NCBI GenBank assembly: GCA_964398655.1
Contig: CAYNNG010000001.1
Coordinates: 1-64,000, forward strand
Origin: SFFI01 sp964398655
GTDB taxonomy: Bacteria; Bacillota; Clostridia; Saccharofermentanales; DTU023
Direction: 5' to 3'
DNA length: 64,000 nt
The notes under the pieces are model-generated. The model was not told where the DNA came from and did not search any database. It worked only from the letters and a program-made list of their open reading frames with translations. The stretch's first letter is position 1. Each line of letters starts with the position of its first letter. Shown in pieces: positions 51,417-59,511 of the stretch. The translations under genes were made by a program, and so were the position numbers.

Positions 51417-52058
51417 CTAAAACTCCTTCCCCAACTTGCGTTCGGCCCGCAGTTTAGCTGCCTTAAAGTTACCGTCACTATCTAAAATAGCGGCGGCCAG
51501 CTCATGCAGCTGGGGAGCCCGCAGCTCAGGATGTAGTTTTTGCATGGCTTCCGATTGGCGGACCGCGGCATAGCCGCTGGAAGCCTCACTCCAGTCGGGG
51601 CCTAGCTCTCTTTCCAGGCGATGGGTCACGAGGTCGGCCAGCTCGGGAGCTGTTTCCGAAGAAATCCCGAAAGTTAGCGCCTCACGGTCGATGGTATGAC
51701 CAAAGTTTAAGCGGCTGTTCCGGCCAACTCGTGAAGCGAGTACCTGCAAAGCCTCACAAACCATGTAGAGATCATGGTCCCGCTGCCCGCTGCCTGTGGC
51801 CAAGACTACCAGGCGGGGAGGTTGGTGGCTCTTTAGCAGGTGCTCCAGCATTTCCGGGGTGAGGTTGGCTCTCACAATGGACAGCCGGTTGCTGCGGTTA
51901 GCTAGATCGGAGAAACCCTCCGCAAAATCTTGGGCCCAGACCGCCACCCAGGCTCCCTGGTCCAGCAAGATCCTGGTCCTGTCCAAAGCCTCCGGGCAGC
52001 CACCTGCCACGAGGCAGGGCCAGCCCTCTAAATCTATAAAAAACGCAGTTTTTGCCAT
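51417..52058 (-). CDS. divergent Met8/SirC-like (precorrin-2 dehydrogenase family) protein
   Basis: The 213-residue protein has an N-terminal Rossmann pattern (VAGGCPEALDRTRILLDQGA) and an overall layout like CysG-N/Met8, ending in a helical domain. Family enzymes oxidise precorrin-2 to sirohydrochlorin and sometimes insert metal. The region expected to read TDDxxLN/NVVDD is changed (ATGSGQRDHDLY and LNFGHTID), so the usual catalytic aspartate is not obvious. It heads the cobT-cobU unit, with GAGGAG before the ATG. I rate the family match as moderate and the activity as uncertain. Confidence 0.65.
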   Translation of the reverse strand: MAKTAFFIDLEGWPCLVAGGCPEALDRTRILLDQGAWVAVWAQDFAEGFSDLANRSNRLSIVRANLTPEMLEHLLKSHQPPRLVVLATGSGQRDHDLYMVCEALQVLASRVGRNSRLNFGHTIDREALTFGISSETAPELADLVTHRLERELGPDWSEASSGYAAVRQSEAMQKLHPELRAPQLHELAAAILDSDGNFKAAKLRAERKLGKEF

Positions 52059-52166
52059 ACCTTTCTCCTCTTTGCTTTTACTTATCTATACTCTTACCTG
52101 CTTGGTCTATGTACTAATATACGGGTTTGCTTATGCATGCCGTATGCGTACCCTGGGCTAAATCGC

Positions 52167-52874
52167 CTAAGCCAGGGCAAAGGCCCGGTCGGGGAAATTC
52201 GTGATCACGCCTTCCACGCCCAGACTCTGGCAGCGGGCCAGGTCTTCCGGTTCATTAACGGTCCAGCAATTGACCTTGACCCCATACTCCTGGCAGGAGG
52301 CCATTTGCACCTCATCCAGGATGCGGAAGTCCGGATGGTAGTAGGCCAGGTCAAACTTGTGGCAGTAATAGCCAACATTGCCTACCGACTGGAAACTCAG
52401 CAAGGCTCCGCAGGGAATATCTGGGGCCAGCTCGCGCAAGACATGCAGGGAGGAATGGTTGAAGGAAGAGAAAAGGACCCGGTCAGATAAACCAGATTCC
52501 CTCACCAAAGCCAAGGTCTTCTCTTCAATATCCTGGTAATAGTAGCGGTCGGTCTTGATTTCAATATTGGTAATCAAGTCAGTGTCCTTGACCCAGTCCA
52601 GGTACTCCTCCAGGCTGGGAATTTTGGCCTCCAGCTTAAAGGCCACACCCGCATTGAGTTTTTGCAGCTGGCTCCAGGTTAGGTCCTTGATCCAGCCCCG
52701 TCCATCCGTAGTGCGGTTTACTTTTTCGTCGTGGATGACCACCAGCTTGTCGTCCTTGGTCAAGTGGACATCCAGCTCAATGCCATAGCAGCCAAGTTCT
52801 GCGGCTTTTTGAAAAGCCAGCATGGTATTTTCTGGATATTGGCCGGAGAAGCCGCGGTGTGCGTAAACTTTCAT
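52167..52874 (-). CDS. glycerophosphodiester phosphodiesterase
   Basis: A 235-residue GDPD enzyme that splits glycerophosphodiesters to glycerol 3-phosphate and an alcohol. The metal and catalytic residues are visible in AHRGFSGQYPENT, ELDVHL and VVIHDEKVNRT. There is no signal peptide, so it acts in the cytoplasm. AAGGAGG precedes the ATG and the gene starts 23 bases after uppP. Confidence 0.93.
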   Translation of the reverse strand: MKVYAHRGFSGQYPENTMLAFQKAAELGCYGIELDVHLTKDDKLVVIHDEKVNRTTDGRGWIKDLTWSQLQKLNAGVAFKLEAKIPSLEEYLDWVKDTDLITNIEIKTDRYYYQDIEEKTLALVRESGLSDRVLFSSFNHSSLHVLRELAPDIPCGALLSFQSVGNVGYYCHKFDLAYYHPDFRILDEVQMASCQEYGVKVNCWTVNEPEDLARCQSLGVEGVITNFPDRAFALA

Positions 52875-52897
52875 GTTTGCCTCCTTAGTTTATCTAT

Positions 52898-53827
52898 TTA
52901 GCTTAGGGCCATAAAGAGCAAGATCACCAGGCCCAGGGCAATGCGGTAATAGGCGAAGCCCCGGAAGGAGTGGCTGCGGACGTAGGCTAAGAAATATTTA
53001 ATCGTGAGCAGTGAGGTGGCAAAAGCTACCAGACAGGCTAGGAGCAAGGCTAAAAGTTCCATGCTGCTGGCAGACACGGACAGGCGCAGGAGTTTGAGCA
53101 GGGAAGCTCCTGCCATGACCGGGATAGCCAAATAAAAGGAAAACTCCGAGGCCGCCGGCCGGCTAAGCCCCAAGACCAGGCCTCCGATAATGCAGGCGCC
53201 CGACCGGGAGACTCCGGGGAACACCCCAGCCAACATTTGGAAACAGCCGATCCAAAGCGCAATCTGCCAGGTAATTTGCCTATGGTTGGTGATTGTGGGA
53301 TTTTTGCCCTCCTGCCATCTTTCGACCAGCAAGAAGGCCAGGGCCACAATAATCAAGGCCAGGGCCACTGACAAGGGGTTGTAGAAATACTTTTCAAAGA
53401 ATTCGTCTAAGAATACGCCCACAATGCCAGCCGGCACACAGGCCAGGAGGATTTTCCCCCACAGTGAGAGGATATCTAAATCCCAAGCTAAATGGGATCC
53501 CTGCTTAGCTACACGGGGCGGCCTTGTATTGGTTGGACGCTGGGAGTTATAGCGGTTTTCCAGGCTCCTATGGCCATAGGAGCCTGGTCCTGCCAGACTG
53601 GCCTGACGCTTAAGCGGCCAGAGCTGGGGCCAGAAGTAGATGACCACCGCGAGGATCGCCGCCAGCTGGATGACGATACGGAAAAGGGCCAAAAAATCTG
53701 GAGACAGCTGCAGGGGCAGGAGGTTTTCCAGCAGGATAAGGTGGCCGGTGGAAGATACGGGCAACCATTCTGTAATGCCTTCCACTATGCCGTAGAGAAT
53801 GAGTTTGAGAATTTCCCAGAGATCCAT
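52898..53827 (-). CDS. uppP: undecaprenyl-diphosphatase
   Basis: UppP recycles the lipid carrier for cell-wall synthesis and can give bacitracin tolerance. The 309-residue membrane protein has the two family motifs, EGITEWLPVSSTGHLIL near the N-terminus and FPGVSRSGACIIGGL. A polar insert of about 45 residues (near residues 78-122), with many Arg, Asn and Ser, interrupts the loop after the second span. The ribosome binding site is weak. Confidence 0.95.
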   Translation of the reverse strand: MDLWEILKLILYGIVEGITEWLPVSSTGHLILLENLLPLQLSPDFLALFRIVIQLAAILAVVIYFWPQLWPLKRQASLAGPGSYGHRSLENRYNSQRPTNTRPPRVAKQGSHLAWDLDILSLWGKILLACVPAGIVGVFLDEFFEKYFYNPLSVALALIIVALAFLLVERWQEGKNPTITNHRQITWQIALWIGCFQMLAGVFPGVSRSGACIIGGLVLGLSRPAASEFSFYLAIPVMAGASLLKLLRLSVSASSMELLALLLACLVAFATSLLTIKYFLAYVRSHSFRGFAYYRIALGLVILLFMALS

Positions 53828-53883
53828 GGGCTTAAACCGCCTTCGTTATCGTAAAGATTTTAATTATTGCCTTTGCGCTTTTG

Positions 53884-53910
53884 TGAAGTGGACGCTTCTA
53901 GTTCACTTCA
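53884..53910. promoter_or_regulatory. inverted repeat between uppP and the vanZ-like gene
   Basis: TGAAGTG (53884-53890) and CACTTCA (53904-53910) are 7-base arms in the divergent promoter region. A possible operator for either gene. Confidence 0.35.
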
Positions 53911-53995
53911 GCTTGCACCTCGCTCATTATAACCAAAATCGCCAACCATAAGTTCGCGACCAAATCGTCCGCCCTAAGCCTAAGTGACCAGGCTT

Positions 53996-54004
53996 TGCTA
54001 TAAT
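53996..54004 (+). promoter_or_regulatory. extended -10 promoter of the vanZ-like gene
   Basis: TGCTATAAT, a perfect extended -10 box, ends seven bases before the ATG at 54012. No ribosome binding site is present, so the message is probably leaderless. Confidence 0.65.
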
Positions 54005-54011
54005 GGGCTTT

Positions 54012-54578
54012 ATGGCAAGTAACAGGAGGACCAGCGCCTCTCCCCGTTCTGGGCAAAAACTCCCTAAAGTCCGGGCTCCGCAAAACCCGGACAAATTTCG
54101 GCCATGGCGTCTGCTACTAAAGCTGCTCGTGGGGCTTTATTTACTTGTACTCTATTTTACCTTCACCTTTAAATGGATACCGGTGGTCCATCCCCTCGCG
54201 GATTTCCAGCTTAAGCCCTTGCCCTTGCAGGACACCCCTCCCCTCAACCTTGTCCTTTTCCACTCCATTTCCCGCTATTGGCAGAGCCTGAAAAATGACC
54301 CCTTCCACCATGCCAGCATCTTAAATCTCTGGGGCAATATTGTGGCCTTTGTTCCCCTCGGCCTCTTGATGCCCCTGTCCCTCGCCGGTAACCTTGCTTA
54401 CCTGCGCAGTCTGCTGACTGGTCTTTTACTTACCCTAAGCATAGAATTGACTCAATTAGTTTTAGCGGTTGGCGTTTGGGATATAGATGATATACTCTTA
54501 AACTTAACCGGTGTGTTAGTGGGACTGATACTTTCAGTCCCTTTAAAATTTTGCTTGGCCAAATATATTAGGGAGTAA
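54012..54578 (+). CDS. VanZ-family membrane protein
   Basis: A 188-residue protein with a basic Ser/Arg/Pro-rich N-terminus and four membrane spans. The VanZ-type pattern NLWGNIVAFVPLGLLMPL and LSIELTQLVLAVGVWDIDDILLNLTGVLVG is clear. VanZ homologues raise tolerance to lipoglycopeptides by an unknown route. I chose ATG 54012; an ATG at 54003 overlaps the -10 box and is less likely. Confidence 0.85.
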   Translation: MASNRRTSASPRSGQKLPKVRAPQNPDKFRPWRLLLKLLVGLYLLVLYFTFTFKWIPVVHPLADFQLKPLPLQDTPPLNLVLFHSISRYWQSLKNDPFHHASILNLWGNIVAFVPLGLLMPLSLAGNLAYLRSLLTGLLLTLSIELTQLVLAVGVWDIDDILLNLTGVLVGLILSVPLKFCLAKYIRE

Positions 54579-54588
54579 GAACTGGTAA

Positions 54589-55971
54589 ATGAACGAGATT
54601 GTGTTGGATACTGAGGAAAAGAGCATTTTTAAACGGCAATTTTGGGAGCTGGCCTACCCGAGTATTATCGCTTTTACCCTTCAGGGCTTTTACGACATCA
54701 TCGACATGATGTGGGTAGGTAAAATTTCCAAGGAAGCTATCGCGGGGGTTACCCTCTTCTCCGTAATTTATGCCCTATTCGGGGTGCTGAATGAGGTAGC
54801 CGGCGCTTCTTCCGTCTCCATGATTTCCCAGTCCTACGGCCGCGGCACGGAAGAAAGAACCCAGACCATTTCTGAGCAGACCATTTCTTTTAAAATCGTC
54901 CTGGCCATCATTACGGGAACCCTGATTTACCTGACCCTGGACCCTATTCTCAACTGGTTTTCTTCCGACCCCCTGGTCATCCAGGCCGCTAAAGATTACG
55001 GAATTATCCGCATCTTTGCCCTGCCTGTAGCCTTTTCCTCCTATTCGGTCAACACCATCTTTCGCTGCACCGGCGACTCTAAAACGCCCATGAAGATCAT
55101 GCTGATTGCCACGGTCATCAACATGATCCTAGACCCCCTGCTCATGTTTGAAACCCTTACCATCGGCAGCCTAAAACTGCAAGGTTATGGCTTGGGTGTT
55201 TACGGAGCGGGCCTAGCCACGGTAATTTCCATCTGTATCTCCTTCGGCCTAGGCTTCTTCATCCTTGTAACCGGCCGTCGGGATGTGACCATCAGCATGC
55301 GGGGGCTCTTGCGTCTGGATAAGGAAATTGACCTTCAGCTCCTGTCCATCGGTCTGCCTGCCGGTGGCCAGCTCCTCATCCGTCAAGCCTTCAACACCCT
55401 GCTCATGGGCTTTATCACCTCTTACGGCACCCTAGCCGTGACCATCTTTGGCCTAGGCAACAAGCTGGTACAATTCTCCTTCTCCTCCATGGCCGGCTTC
55501 TCCTTTGCCGGATCCACCATGGTGGGTCATGCCTTGGGCCGCGAGCACGTGGAAGAGGCCTCCTACTTAGCTAGAGTTGCAACTACCATCATTGTAAGCA
55601 TCATTGGCACCATCGCCGGCCTCGCCATGATCTTCCCCGCCACTTTCCTGGGCTTCTTTAACAAAGATCCCGAAGTCTTAACCGCAGGCAGCCCCATGCT
55701 CCGCTGGCTGGCCGGCTCCATGATAATCGCCGCCTTCGGCTCCGGCATGCGGATCGTCTTCTCCGGATCCGGCTTCAACCGCCCCGTCCTCATCTCCACC
55801 ATCATCTCCCGCTGGCTGGTCCAACTCCCCCTCATGTATGTCCTAGTCAAGCTCCTGCAAGTCCCCCTCAACTCCCTCTGGATATCCTTCGTAATCGCCG
55901 AGCTGGCCGACTTATCCGTGGTAATCTACTACTTCCGCCGCGGCGACTGGAAGCTAAAAAGGGTGGGCTAG
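54589..55971 (+). CDS. MATE-family efflux transporter
   Basis: A 460-residue transporter with twelve spans and two MatE domains; the N-terminal part reads ELAYPSIIAFTLQGFYDIIDMMWVG. It exports drugs or metabolites using sodium or proton gradients. It starts ten bases after the vanZ-like gene and shares its promoter. GGGAG lies 13 bases before the ATG. Confidence 0.92.
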   Translation: MNEIVLDTEEKSIFKRQFWELAYPSIIAFTLQGFYDIIDMMWVGKISKEAIAGVTLFSVIYALFGVLNEVAGASSVSMISQSYGRGTEERTQTISEQTISFKIVLAIITGTLIYLTLDPILNWFSSDPLVIQAAKDYGIIRIFALPVAFSSYSVNTIFRCTGDSKTPMKIMLIATVINMILDPLLMFETLTIGSLKLQGYGLGVYGAGLATVISICISFGLGFFILVTGRRDVTISMRGLLRLDKEIDLQLLSIGLPAGGQLLIRQAFNTLLMGFITSYGTLAVTIFGLGNKLVQFSFSSMAGFSFAGSTMVGHALGREHVEEASYLARVATTIIVSIIGTIAGLAMIFPATFLGFFNKDPEVLTAGSPMLRWLAGSMIIAAFGSGMRIVFSGSGFNRPVLISTIISRWLVQLPLMYVLVKLLQVPLNSLWISFVIAELADLSVVIYYFRRGDWKLKRVG

Positions 55972-56080
55972 GTTAGCTAATGATTAGGCTCGCTTAGGGA
56001 CTAGGCTAGCAAATGGATTGGGTGCGCTTAGCTCAAGAACTACCTCACTGCTAGCCCAGTTATTTATAGTCAATCTAGCT

Positions 56081-56184
56081 CAAACTGGGTTTTGCACACC
56101 TTTTTTGAGGCTGCGAAGGCCCCTGGGCGCCAGATTTTGGTTGGCAGATTTGCGCAAACTGGGTTTTGCACACCCTTTTTTGAG
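56081..56184. repeat. two 29-30-bp direct repeats
   Basis: CAAACTGGGTTTTGCACACC is followed by TTTTTTGAG in copy 1 (56081-56109) and by one extra C in copy 2 (56155-56184). They are 74 bases apart. No cas genes or further copies occur in the window. Confidence 0.8.
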
Positions 56185-56228
56185 AGCCCGGTTGTGTAAG
56201 CCTTCTCAGATTGTGGAAACACCCATAG

Positions 56229-56359
56229 GTTTTTGAGGCTTGCCAACTTTATAGGCCGAGAACTCCCTGAGCAGTCAATGGTCTGAGACCGCATAGCTGC
56301 GCCGCGGCGCCATTGACTGCTCAGGGGCCTCGGCCTTAGGTTAAACAAGCCTCAAAAAC
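56229..56359. repeat. 131-bp inverted repeat with three nested stems
   Basis: Three perfect arms are nested: 14 bp (GTTTTTGAGGCTTG, 56229-56242 with 56346-56359), 8 bp (AGGCCGAG, 56253-56260 with 56329-56336) and 17 bp (CCCTGAGCAGTCAATGG, 56265-56281 with 56310-56326). The 28-base loop contains most of a 12-bp palindrome GCGCCGCGGCGC. It could be a structured RNA, a MITE-like relic or a cruciform. Confidence 0.85.
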
Positions 56360-56385
56360 TAAGTCCAGCATAAGTGCGTTAATTG

Positions 56386-56399
56386 CGCATGATCATGCG
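56386..56399. repeat. 14-bp perfect palindrome
   Basis: CGCATGATCATGCG. It may be a binding site; no neighbouring promoter is clear. Confidence 0.6.
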
Positions 56400-56481
56400 T
56401 GTTGTAGGCTTGCGATTGAATCTAATATTTAATCTTAGAATAGTTGGAGGATGGCATATTTGGGTTTTCCGCGCACGTATA

Positions 56482-56515
56482 AAAGGGGCTGCCTCGTGTT
56501 CAAGGCAGCCCCTTT
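56482..56515 (-). terminator. bidirectional terminator hairpin downstream of ppdK
   Basis: AAAGGGGCTGCCT pairs perfectly with AGGCAGCCCCTTT around an 8-base loop. On the minus strand it ends in TTTTATA, which suits ppdK, although it is about 210 bases beyond the ppdK stop. Confidence 0.75.
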
Positions 56516-56727
56516 GCATTGGGTTACTTTCGTCTTTGGGCTTGTGTGGGCTAAGGCTTATGCAAGCCAAGCCACTAGTGTAGTGCAAGCCTAGGCAACA
56601 ATGGTAGAACTAGACTGCTAATGCATGGTTACCTGCAGTGCTTAGAGGTTTAGCTGACGCTTAGCCTGCGGCGGCTGCAGTTGATGATGCATAGATGCAA
56701 TGCAGCTAAGGCCCCTGCTTATACAGC

Positions 56728-59400
56728 TTAGCCTTCGATTCTGTGGCGGCCGTGCTCACGGAAGTCGACGGAGACGTAGTCTCTTGGCTTCTCAATTTGA
56801 GCTTGGGCGGCGGCCAGGATGGCGATAGGCACGCGGTAGGGTGAGCAGGATACGTAGTCGAAGTTCAGGTCGTGGCAGAGATGGATGGATGAAGGTTCGC
56901 CACCGTGTTCACCGCAGATACCCAGATGGATATTGGGTTTGACTTCTCTGGCTTCCTGAGAGCTGATCTTGACCAGACGGCCTACGCCCTTTTGGTCCAG
57001 GATAGCGGTAGGATCGTTCTCGAAGATGCCCTTCTTGTAGTAGGTATCAAGTACGCGGCCGGCGTCATCGCGGGAGAGACCATAGCCCATCTGGGTCAGG
57101 TCGTTGGTGCCGTAGGAGAAGAAGTCTGCGTGCTGGGCGATCTCGTCAGAGGTCAGGGCAGCGCGAGGAATCTCGATCATGGTGCCTACCAGATAGTGGA
57201 GTTCTTGGCCAGATTCTTTGATCAGCTGGTCAGCCTTTTCGGTAATGATCTTGCGCAGGAATTCCAGTTCCTTATCGACAGATACCAGGGGTACCATGAT
57301 TTCGGGGTAGACCTTGATGCCTTCTTTTTGTACGTTGAGGGCAGCGGAGATAATAGCTTCTACCTGCATCTCAGCGATTTCGGGGAAGACGATGGCCAGA
57401 CGGCAGCCACGCATACCCAGCATGGGGTTGGCTTCGGCCAGGCCGTTTACAACACGCTTGATGTCGTCCAGGCTGAGGCCCATGGCATCGGCGAGTTCCT
57501 TCATCTCAGGTTCTTCGTGAGGCAGGAATTCGTGCAGAGGGGGATCCAGGAGACGGATGGTAACAGGCAGGCCCTTCATGGCGCGGAAGATACCTTCGAA
57601 GTCGCCTCTTTGGATGGGCAGGATCTTAGCCAGAGCAGCTCTTCTCTCTTCTTCGTTCTTGGCCAGAATCATTTGACGGAATTCAAAGATACGGTCTTTT
57701 TCGAAGAACATGTGCTCGGTACGAACGAGGCCGATACCGCCAGCACCCAGTTCCAGAGCCTTAGCGGCGTCCTTGGGTGTATCAGCGTTGGCGCGAACGT
57801 TCATCTGACGGGTTTCGTTAGCCCAGTTGAGAACTTGGGAGAAGTAACCGGAGATGTGGGCTTCCACGGAGGGGATTTCACCAGCGTAAACTTGGCCAGT
57901 GGTACCGTCGATGGAGATCACGTCACCCTTGTTAAAGGCTAAGTCTTTGAGATAGGCCTTACCGGCAGCTTCGTCGATGGTGAGGTCGGCACAGCCAGAG
58001 ACACAGCACTTACCCATACCACGGGCTACTACAGCAGCGTGGGAGGTCATGCCGCCACGAGCGGTGAGGATACCTTCAGAAAGGTTCATGCCTTCGATAT
58101 CTTCAGCGGAGGTTTCCAGACGAACCAGGATTACCTTCTTACCAGCTTCTTTGGCGACGCGGGCTTCTTCTGCGCTGAAAACAATTTGTCCGGAAGCGGC
58201 ACCAGGAGAAGCAGGCAGGCCCTTGGCGATGGGCTCAGCCTTCTTGAGGGCAGCTTCATCAAACATGGGGTGGAGGAGGGCATCCAGGCTCTGAGGATCA
58301 ATCTGCTGGAGGGCGCGTTCCTTGGTGACTATGCCTTCTTCAACCATTTCTACTGCAACTCTCATTGCGGCCTGAGCGGTACGCTTGCCGTTACGGGTTT
58401 GCAGGATGAAGAGTTTGGAGCGCTCAATGGTGAATTCCAAGTCTTGCATGTCGCCATAGTGTTTTTCCAGGCGCTTAGCAATGTCAGAGAACTGGTTGTA
58501 GATGTCTACGTTCCAGGTCTTCATTTCTTCCAGGTTGATAGGAGTGCGTACGCCGGCAACTACGTCTTCGCCCTGAGCATTGATCAGGAATTCGCCGTAG
58601 ACCTCATTTTCACCGGTGGCAGGGTTGCGGGAGAAGGCTACGCCGGAACCGGAGTCATCGCCCATGTTGCCGAAGACCATCTCTTGAACGTTAACAGCAG
58701 TACCCCAAGAAGCAGGGATATTGTGCATTTGACGGTAGTAGATAGCACGGGGGTTGTTCCAAGAACGGAAAACAGCTTCTACAGCTTCAATTAACTGGGT
58801 CTTGGGATCTTGAGGGAAGTCTTCTCCCTTGATCTCTTTGTAGCGGGCCAGGGAGGCTTGGGCTACTTTTTCCAGGTCGTTAGCGTCCAGCTCGGTATCT
58901 TCGGTAACGCCCTTGGCTTTTTTAGCTTCGTCCATTAAGGCTTCAAATTCGTCTTTGTGGACTTCCATGACGACGTCAGAGAACATCATGATAAAGCGGC
59001 GGTAGGCGTCGAAAGCAAAGCGGCGGTTATTGGTCAGAGTGGCTAAGCCTTCTACTACTTCGTCGTTAAGACCCAGGTTGAGGACAGTGTCCATCATGCC
59101 GGGCATGGAGGCACGGGCGCCAGAACGGACGGAAACCAAGAGAGGATTTTCTTTATCGCCCAGGGTTTTACCGGTCTGTGCTTCGAGCTTATGGAGATAG
59201 TCAAAAATTTCTGCTTGAATTTCGTCAGAAATTTTTTCACCATGTTCGTAGTAGGCCAGGCAGGCTTCTGTAGAAACTGTGAACCCATTAGGCACAGGTA
59301 AGCCTAAGCCAGTCATTTCGGCCAGGTTAGCGCCTTTACCACCGAGCAGTTCACGCATTGAAGCGTTACCTTCGGCAAACATATAAACAAATTTTTTCAT
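56728..59400 (-). CDS. ppdK: pyruvate, phosphate dikinase
   Basis: The 890-residue enzyme interconverts pyruvate, ATP and phosphate with phosphoenolpyruvate, AMP and diphosphate. The N-terminal ATP-grasp domain starts FAEGNASMRELLGGKGANLAEM; the phosphohistidine lies in GGMTSHAAVVARG (near residue 455); the PEP-binding barrel holds RLLDPPLHEFLP, SYGTNDLTQM and the catalytic cysteine in LGICGEHGG (near 828). AGGAGG precedes the ATG. It follows glyS after a terminator, so it needs its own promoter. Confidence 0.98.
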   Translation of the reverse strand: MKKFVYMFAEGNASMRELLGGKGANLAEMTGLGLPVPNGFTVSTEACLAYYEHGEKISDEIQAEIFDYLHKLEAQTGKTLGDKENPLLVSVRSGARASMPGMMDTVLNLGLNDEVVEGLATLTNNRRFAFDAYRRFIMMFSDVVMEVHKDEFEALMDEAKKAKGVTEDTELDANDLEKVAQASLARYKEIKGEDFPQDPKTQLIEAVEAVFRSWNNPRAIYYRQMHNIPASWGTAVNVQEMVFGNMGDDSGSGVAFSRNPATGENEVYGEFLINAQGEDVVAGVRTPINLEEMKTWNVDIYNQFSDIAKRLEKHYGDMQDLEFTIERSKLFILQTRNGKRTAQAAMRVAVEMVEEGIVTKERALQQIDPQSLDALLHPMFDEAALKKAEPIAKGLPASPGAASGQIVFSAEEARVAKEAGKKVILVRLETSAEDIEGMNLSEGILTARGGMTSHAAVVARGMGKCCVSGCADLTIDEAAGKAYLKDLAFNKGDVISIDGTTGQVYAGEIPSVEAHISGYFSQVLNWANETRQMNVRANADTPKDAAKALELGAGGIGLVRTEHMFFEKDRIFEFRQMILAKNEEERRAALAKILPIQRGDFEGIFRAMKGLPVTIRLLDPPLHEFLPHEEPEMKELADAMGLSLDDIKRVVNGLAEANPMLGMRGCRLAIVFPEIAEMQVEAIISAALNVQKEGIKVYPEIMVPLVSVDKELEFLRKIITEKADQLIKESGQELHYLVGTMIEIPRAALTSDEIAQHADFFSYGTNDLTQMGYGLSRDDAGRVLDTYYKKGIFENDPTAILDQKGVGRLVKISSQEAREVKPNIHLGICGEHGGEPSSIHLCHDLNFDYVSCSPYRVPIAILAAAQAQIEKPRDYVSVDFREHGRHRIEG

Positions 59401-59445
59401 TCTTCCTCCTATTTTCGAGAGTCTAGCCCCCCGTTTTTTTCTGTT

Positions 59446-59473
59446 TTTTGCTGTTTGTGCTTTTGCTGTTTGT
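59446..59473 (-). repeat. 13-bp direct repeats in the ppdK upstream region
   Basis: TTTTGCTGTTTGT occurs at 59446-59458 and 59461-59473 in a T-rich stretch. It lies between the glyS terminator and ppdK and may bind a regulator; no clear -10/-35 pair was found. Confidence 0.5.
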
Positions 59474-59477
59474 CTAT

Positions 59478-59507
59478 ATAAAAGGACAGTCTAGAGGCTG
59501 TCCTTTT
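59478..59507 (-). terminator. intrinsic terminator of glyS
   Basis: A perfect 10-bp stem AAAAGGACAG/CTGTCCTTTT with an 8-base loop. On the minus strand it ends TTTTATAT, five bases after the glyS stop. Confidence 0.88.
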
Positions 59508-59511
59508 ATGC

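Larger units (their letters stand above)
55972..56727. other. repeat-rich non-coding region between the MATE gene and ppdK
   Basis: About 750 bases without a convincing gene. It holds two near-identical 29-30-bp direct repeats (56081-56109 and 56155-56184), a 131-bp three-tier inverted repeat (56229-56359), a perfect 14-bp palindrome CGCATGATCATGCG (56386-56399), a strong bidirectional terminator hairpin (56482-56515) and a GCTGCA/TGCAGC stem near the ppdK stop (56674-56706). Confidence 0.7.

Noticed and set aside
49337..52166. Cobalamin riboswitch in the cob cluster
   Set aside because: The spaces before the 119-residue gene and before the Met8-like gene show no B12-box or kissing-loop motifs and are only 108-169 bases long.
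56081..56184. Mini CRISPR with two repeats
   Set aside because: Only two copies that differ in length by one base, a 45-bp interval with no further repeat at the expected position, and no cas genes.
56070..56348. 92-residue open frame on the minus strand across the repeats
   Set aside because: It is produced by the direct and inverted repeats, has no ribosome binding site and no recognisable domain.
56451..56600. Small open frame after GGAGG at 56446
   Set aside because: The ATG abuts the GGAGG with no spacing and the frame passes through the terminator hairpin.
56905..57942. 345-residue open frame opposite ppdK
   Set aside because: Antisense to pyruvate phosphate dikinase; long only because of the strong codon bias of ppdK.
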